From: Flavobacteriales bacterium
GTDB taxonomy: Bacteria > Bacteroidota > Bacteroidia > Flavobacteriales > BACL11
Direction of reading: 5' to 3'
NCBI GenBank assembly: GCA_018675825.1
Contig: JABGXK010000034.1
Span: 1-8,121, forward strand
DNA length: 8,121 nt
In this document: positions 6,208 to 8,121 of the stretch, piece by piece
Layout: each line of letters opens with the position of its first letter
Position numbering within the stretch: the first letter of the stretch is position 1
Made by a program: the position numbers and the translations under genes
Notes under the pieces: model-generated
What the model was told of the DNA's origin: nothing
Databases searched by the model: none
What the model saw: the letters and a program-made list of their open reading frames with translations, nothing else

Positions 6208-6209
6208 TA
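6205..6209 (-). promoter_or_regulatory. TAATG stop-start overlap, rpsQ to rplN
   Basis: CATTA on the plus strand joins the rpsQ TAA stop and the rplN ATG by one shared base. It is the second such junction in the window. It suggests reinitiation coupling of L14 to S17 translation in the absence of any Shine-Dalgarno sequence (inference). Confidence 0.85.
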
Positions 6210-6461
6210 TTTTACTCTTTCAATTATTTCCACTAACCTCCAATTCTTATTTTTACTAATTGGTCTTGTTTCCATGATTTTAACTGTATCCCCTTCATTA
6301 CATTCATTCTTTTCATCATGTGCTACAAACTTTGATGTTTTATTAAGGAATTTACCATAAAGCTCATGCTTAACTCTTCTCTCAATTGAAACTACGATAG
6401 ATTTTTCCATTTTATTACTAGTTACAATTCCAACCCTTTCTTTTCTTAAATTTCTATTCAT
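6207..6461 (-). CDS. rpsQ: 30S ribosomal protein S17
   Basis: Primary 16S rRNA-binding protein of the small-subunit body with an OB fold. The 84 residues are typical. Visible family marks are RKERVGIVTSNKMEKSIVVS (6-25), RRVKHELYGKFLNKTSKFVA (28-47), HDEKNECNEGDTVKI (48-62) and the S17 signature region GDTVKIMETRPISKNKNWRL (57-76). The ATG lies 10 bases after the rpmC stop, with a leader of A and T only. The TAA stop overlaps the rplN ATG. Confidence 0.97.
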   Translation of the reverse strand: MNRNLRKERVGIVTSNKMEKSIVVSIERRVKHELYGKFLNKTSKFVAHDEKNECNEGDTVKIMETRPISKNKNWRLVEIIERVK

Positions 6462-6471
6462 AATAAAATAA

Positions 6472-6669
6472 TTAATTTGATAGATTTTTTCTATTAGATA
6501 ACTCTGTCATTATTCTTGCAATTTTTTTTCTTGCAAATTTAATAGATAGAGGGTTTTCTAATGGAGAAACTGAATGACTCATTTTAAGTTTAACTAATCT
6601 TTCCTTTTCAGAAACTAAAAGATCATTCAGTTCATTAATCGGCATCTCTGTTAATACTATTGATTTCAT
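6472..6669 (-). CDS. rpmC: 50S ribosomal protein L29
   Basis: Small two-helix protein at the peptide exit tunnel; with L23 it forms part of the docking area for trigger factor and SRP in well-studied bacteria. The 65 residues are normal. It has an N-terminal helix (MPINELNDLLVSEKERLVKL, 9-28), a turn with SHSVSPLENP (31-40), and the L29 signature helix LSIKFARKKIARIMTELSNR (41-60). The ATG is 10 bases after the rplP stop, and the leader contains only A and T. The stop is TAA. Confidence 0.96.
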   Translation of the reverse strand: MKSIVLTEMPINELNDLLVSEKERLVKLKMSHSVSPLENPLSIKFARKKIARIMTELSNRKNLSN

Positions 6670-6679
6670 TTATTTATTT

Positions 6680-7099
6680 TTAAACTAGAAGATCTCTTCT
6701 AATAACAAATTTTGTTTTAATTGGTAGTTTCTGAGCGGCTAACCTTAATGCTTCCTTAGCAACTTCTAAATCAATACCATCACACTCAAAAAGCATTCTA
6801 CCTGGACTAACGGTAGCTGCCCAGTACTCTGGGGCTCCTTTTCCTTTACCCATTCTTACTTCAGCAGGCTTTTTTGTTATTGGTTTATCAGGAAAGACTC
6901 TTATCCAAACCTGACCTTGTCTCTTCATATATCTAGTAACTGCAATCCTTGCTGCCTCAATTTGCCTAGCAGTTAACCATGTTTCTTCTAAGGCTTTAAT
7001 ACCAAATGATCCAAAAGCTAAAAGATGACCCCTTTGGGCATTACCCTTCATCTTTCCTTTTTGCATCTTTCTATATTTTGTTTTCTTTGGCTGTAACAT
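6680..7099 (-). CDS. rplP: 50S ribosomal protein L16
   Basis: Large-subunit protein close to the A site and peptidyl-transferase centre, needed for late subunit maturation. The 139 residues match the family. It begins MLQPKKTKYRKMQKGKMKGN and contains LLAFGSFGIKALEETWLTAR (26-45), QIEAARIAVTRYMKRQGQVW (46-65), RVFPDKPITKKPAEVRMGKG (67-86), KGAPEYWAATVSPGRMLFE (87-105) and LRLAAQKLPIKTKFV (118-132). Arg82 in VRMGKGKG corresponds to the arginine hydroxylated in E. coli L16; no claim is made that it is modified here. The ATG is 21 bases after the rpsC stop. The stop is TAA. Confidence 0.98.
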   Translation of the reverse strand: MLQPKKTKYRKMQKGKMKGNAQRGHLLAFGSFGIKALEETWLTARQIEAARIAVTRYMKRQGQVWIRVFPDKPITKKPAEVRMGKGKGAPEYWAATVSPGRMLFECDGIDLEVAKEALRLAAQKLPIKTKFVIRRDLLV

Positions 7100-7120
7100 T
7101 TATCTATTTTTTCAATTTAT

Positions 7121-7816
7121 CTATTTTCGTCTTCTTTGCTGATTCATACCTCCTTTTTTTGGAGTTTTAAAATGCAACATTAAATCACGTTTTCCATATA
7201 CTTCACCTCTACATATCCATACCTTAACTCCAATTAAACCATAAGTAGTTTGAGCTTCTGCTAAAGAATAATCAATATCAGCTCTAAAAGTATGTAATGG
7301 GGTCCTTCCATCCTTAAACATCTCTGATCTAGCCATCTCAGCTCCATTTAATCTACCTGAAATTTGTACTTTTATTCCTTCTGCACCCATACGCATAGTT
7401 GAAGCAATTGACATTTTAACTGCTCTTTTATAAGAAATCCTTCCTTCAATTTGTCGAGCAATACTATCAGCTACAAGAGTAGCCTCTAGCTCAGGCTTTT
7501 TAACTTCAAAAATATTAATTTGAATTTCCTTGTCAGTAATCTTATTAATTTCTTGCTTTAAAGTTTCAACTTCTTGACCACCTTTTCCAATAATAATTCC
7601 AGGTCTTGCTGTATGGATAGTTATAGTAACTAATTTTAAAGTTCTTTCTATTGCAATCTTAGACACACTTCCTTTTGAAAGCCTAATCTTTAGATATTTT
7701 CTAATTTTAGCATCTTCAGCAAGCTTATCTCCAAAATTATCACCTCCATACCAATTAGATTCCCAACCTCTAATTATACCTAATCTATTACCTATTGGAT
7801 TTGTTTTTTGTCCCAT
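7121..7816 (-). CDS. rpsC: 30S ribosomal protein S3
   Basis: Small-subunit head protein at the mRNA entry tunnel that contributes to the ribosome's mRNA helicase activity. The 231 residues fit the family. It begins MGQKTNPIGNRLGIIRGWES. The N-terminal part carries a type II KH domain, with the GxxG loop GKGG at 77-80 within ARPGIIIGKGGQEVE (70-84). The C-terminal S3 domain contains MRMGAEGIKVQISGRLNGAE, MFKDGRTPLHTFRADIDYSL and GLIGVKVWICRGEVYGK. The tail (KKGGMNQQRRRK) is short and basic. The ATG comes three bases after the rplV stop, suggesting coupling to L22. The stop is TAG. Confidence 0.98.
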   Translation of the reverse strand: MGQKTNPIGNRLGIIRGWESNWYGGDNFGDKLAEDAKIRKYLKIRLSKGSVSKIAIERTLKLVTITIHTARPGIIIGKGGQEVETLKQEINKITDKEIQINIFEVKKPELEATLVADSIARQIEGRISYKRAVKMSIASTMRMGAEGIKVQISGRLNGAEMARSEMFKDGRTPLHTFRADIDYSLAEAQTTYGLIGVKVWICRGEVYGKRDLMLHFKTPKKGGMNQQRRRK

Positions 7817-7819
7817 AAA

Positions 7820-8121
7820 TTAATTTATTTCAGTTTCTCTACTATTAACAACAAGAGTAACATGATTTGATCTTTTTCTGATTCTATGTGCTCTCCCTTG
7901 TGGGGCTGGCTGCACTCTTTTTAACATTCTACCTCCATCAACAGTCACCTCCGATACATATAAGTTACTTTCATCCATCTTCTTACCTTCATTTTTAGCT
8001 TCCCAATTTGCTAATGCAGATATAAGTAATTTTTCCATTCTGTTAGAAGCTTCTTTTGGATTTAACTTTAATTCAGATAATGCACGTTCTGCATTCATAC
8101 CTCTAATCAAGTCAGCAATAA
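7820..8121 (-). CDS. rplV: 50S ribosomal protein L22, 5' end cut by window edge
   Basis: Large-subunit protein lining the polypeptide exit tunnel. Ninety-nine full codons are visible before the TAA stop, and the frame runs off the right edge with no start. The in-frame TTG at 8110-8108 is an internal leucine, not a start: the residues around it (IADLIRGMNAERALSEL) are the conserved L22 VADLIRG block, which normally lies about 20-35 residues into the protein. The beta-hairpin loop that reaches into the tunnel is represented by DGGRMLKRVQPAPQGRAHRI, followed by the signature RKRSNHVTLVV. The family in Bacteroidota is around 130-140 residues, so roughly a quarter is missing. Its stop lies three bases before rpsC. 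Confidence 0.96.
   Translation of the reverse strand, partial: IADLIRGMNAERALSELKLNPKEASNRMEKLLISALANWEAKNEGKKMDESNLYVSEVTVDGGRMLKRVQPAPQGRAHRIRKRSNHVTLVVNSRETEIN

Larger units (their letters stand above)
1..8121 (-). other. S10-spc ribosomal protein operon segment
   Basis: Seventeen genes lie head to tail on the minus strand with gaps of at most 21 bases and two one-base overlaps. The order rplV-rpsC-rplP-rpmC-rpsQ-rplN-rplX-rplE-rpsN-rpsH-rplF-rplR-rpsE-rpmD-rplO-secY-map matches the conserved S10/spc order, with map directly after secY as is usual in Bacteroidota. No terminator-like hairpin with a T-tract and no promoter-sized gap separates the S10 and spc parts, so I infer one polycistronic transcript whose promoter lies beyond the right edge. 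Transcription appears to continue past the left edge, where infA, rpmJ, rpsM, rpsK, rpsD, rpoA and rplQ would be expected from known gene order. Confidence 0.93.

Noticed and set aside
8108..8110. TTG as the start of rplV.
   Set aside because: The residues on both sides form the conserved L22 IADLIRG block, so this codon is an internal leucine and the true start lies outside the window.
1..8121. Search for inserted cargo, mobile elements, CRISPR repeats, tRNA or rRNA genes, or an undescribed system.
   Set aside because: Coding sequence fills the window except for spacers of 21 bases or less. Every gene belongs to the canonical S10/spc order, and no direct repeats, terminal repeats or RNA gene motifs were seen.

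Overview
The window is one uninterrupted block of a bacterial ribosomal-protein operon, read entirely from the minus strand. It covers the 3' part of the S10 operon, the whole spc operon and the start of the downstream alpha-type segment. In transcription order (right to left) the genes are rplV (5' end cut by the right edge), rpsC, rplP, rpmC, rpsQ, rplN, rplX, rplE, rpsN, rpsH, rplF, rplR, rpsE, rpmD, rplO, secY and map (3' end cut by the left edge). Every gene is recognised from conserved family motifs. None is broken and none is missing relative to the canonical order.

The organism is most likely a Bacteroidota member, probably a low-GC Flavobacteriales-type lineage. This rests on several points: the strongly A+T-rich sequence, the style of the SecY, S14, L22 and L6 proteins, the zinc-free 89-residue S14, map placed directly after secY, and the complete lack of Shine-Dalgarno motifs before A/T-rich start sites. 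The exact taxon is inference and cannot be fixed without a database search.

Layout: 7820-8121 L22; 5505-7816 the S3-L16-L29-S17-L14-L24 group; 2116-5505 the L5-S14-S8-L6-L18-S5-L30-L15 group; 777-2114 the SecY translocon channel; 1-766 methionine aminopeptidase. The largest gene-free gap is 21 bases, so there is no room for promoters, RNA genes or cargo between genes. Two junctions overlap by one base (TAATG). All 16 visible stop codons are TAA (13) or TAG (3).

Together the genes make 15 ribosomal subunit proteins, the membrane channel that receives nascent or SecA-driven proteins, and the enzyme that removes the initiator methionine. This is a co-transcribed growth-linked unit. I found no mobile element, CRISPR array, RNA gene, defence module or undescribed system. 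The second-look items are small: an eight-G tract inside rplR, a perfect inverted repeat over the functional C5 loop codons of secY, a 16-base palindrome near the start of rplE, and intergenic spacers that cluster near 0, 10 and 20 bases.
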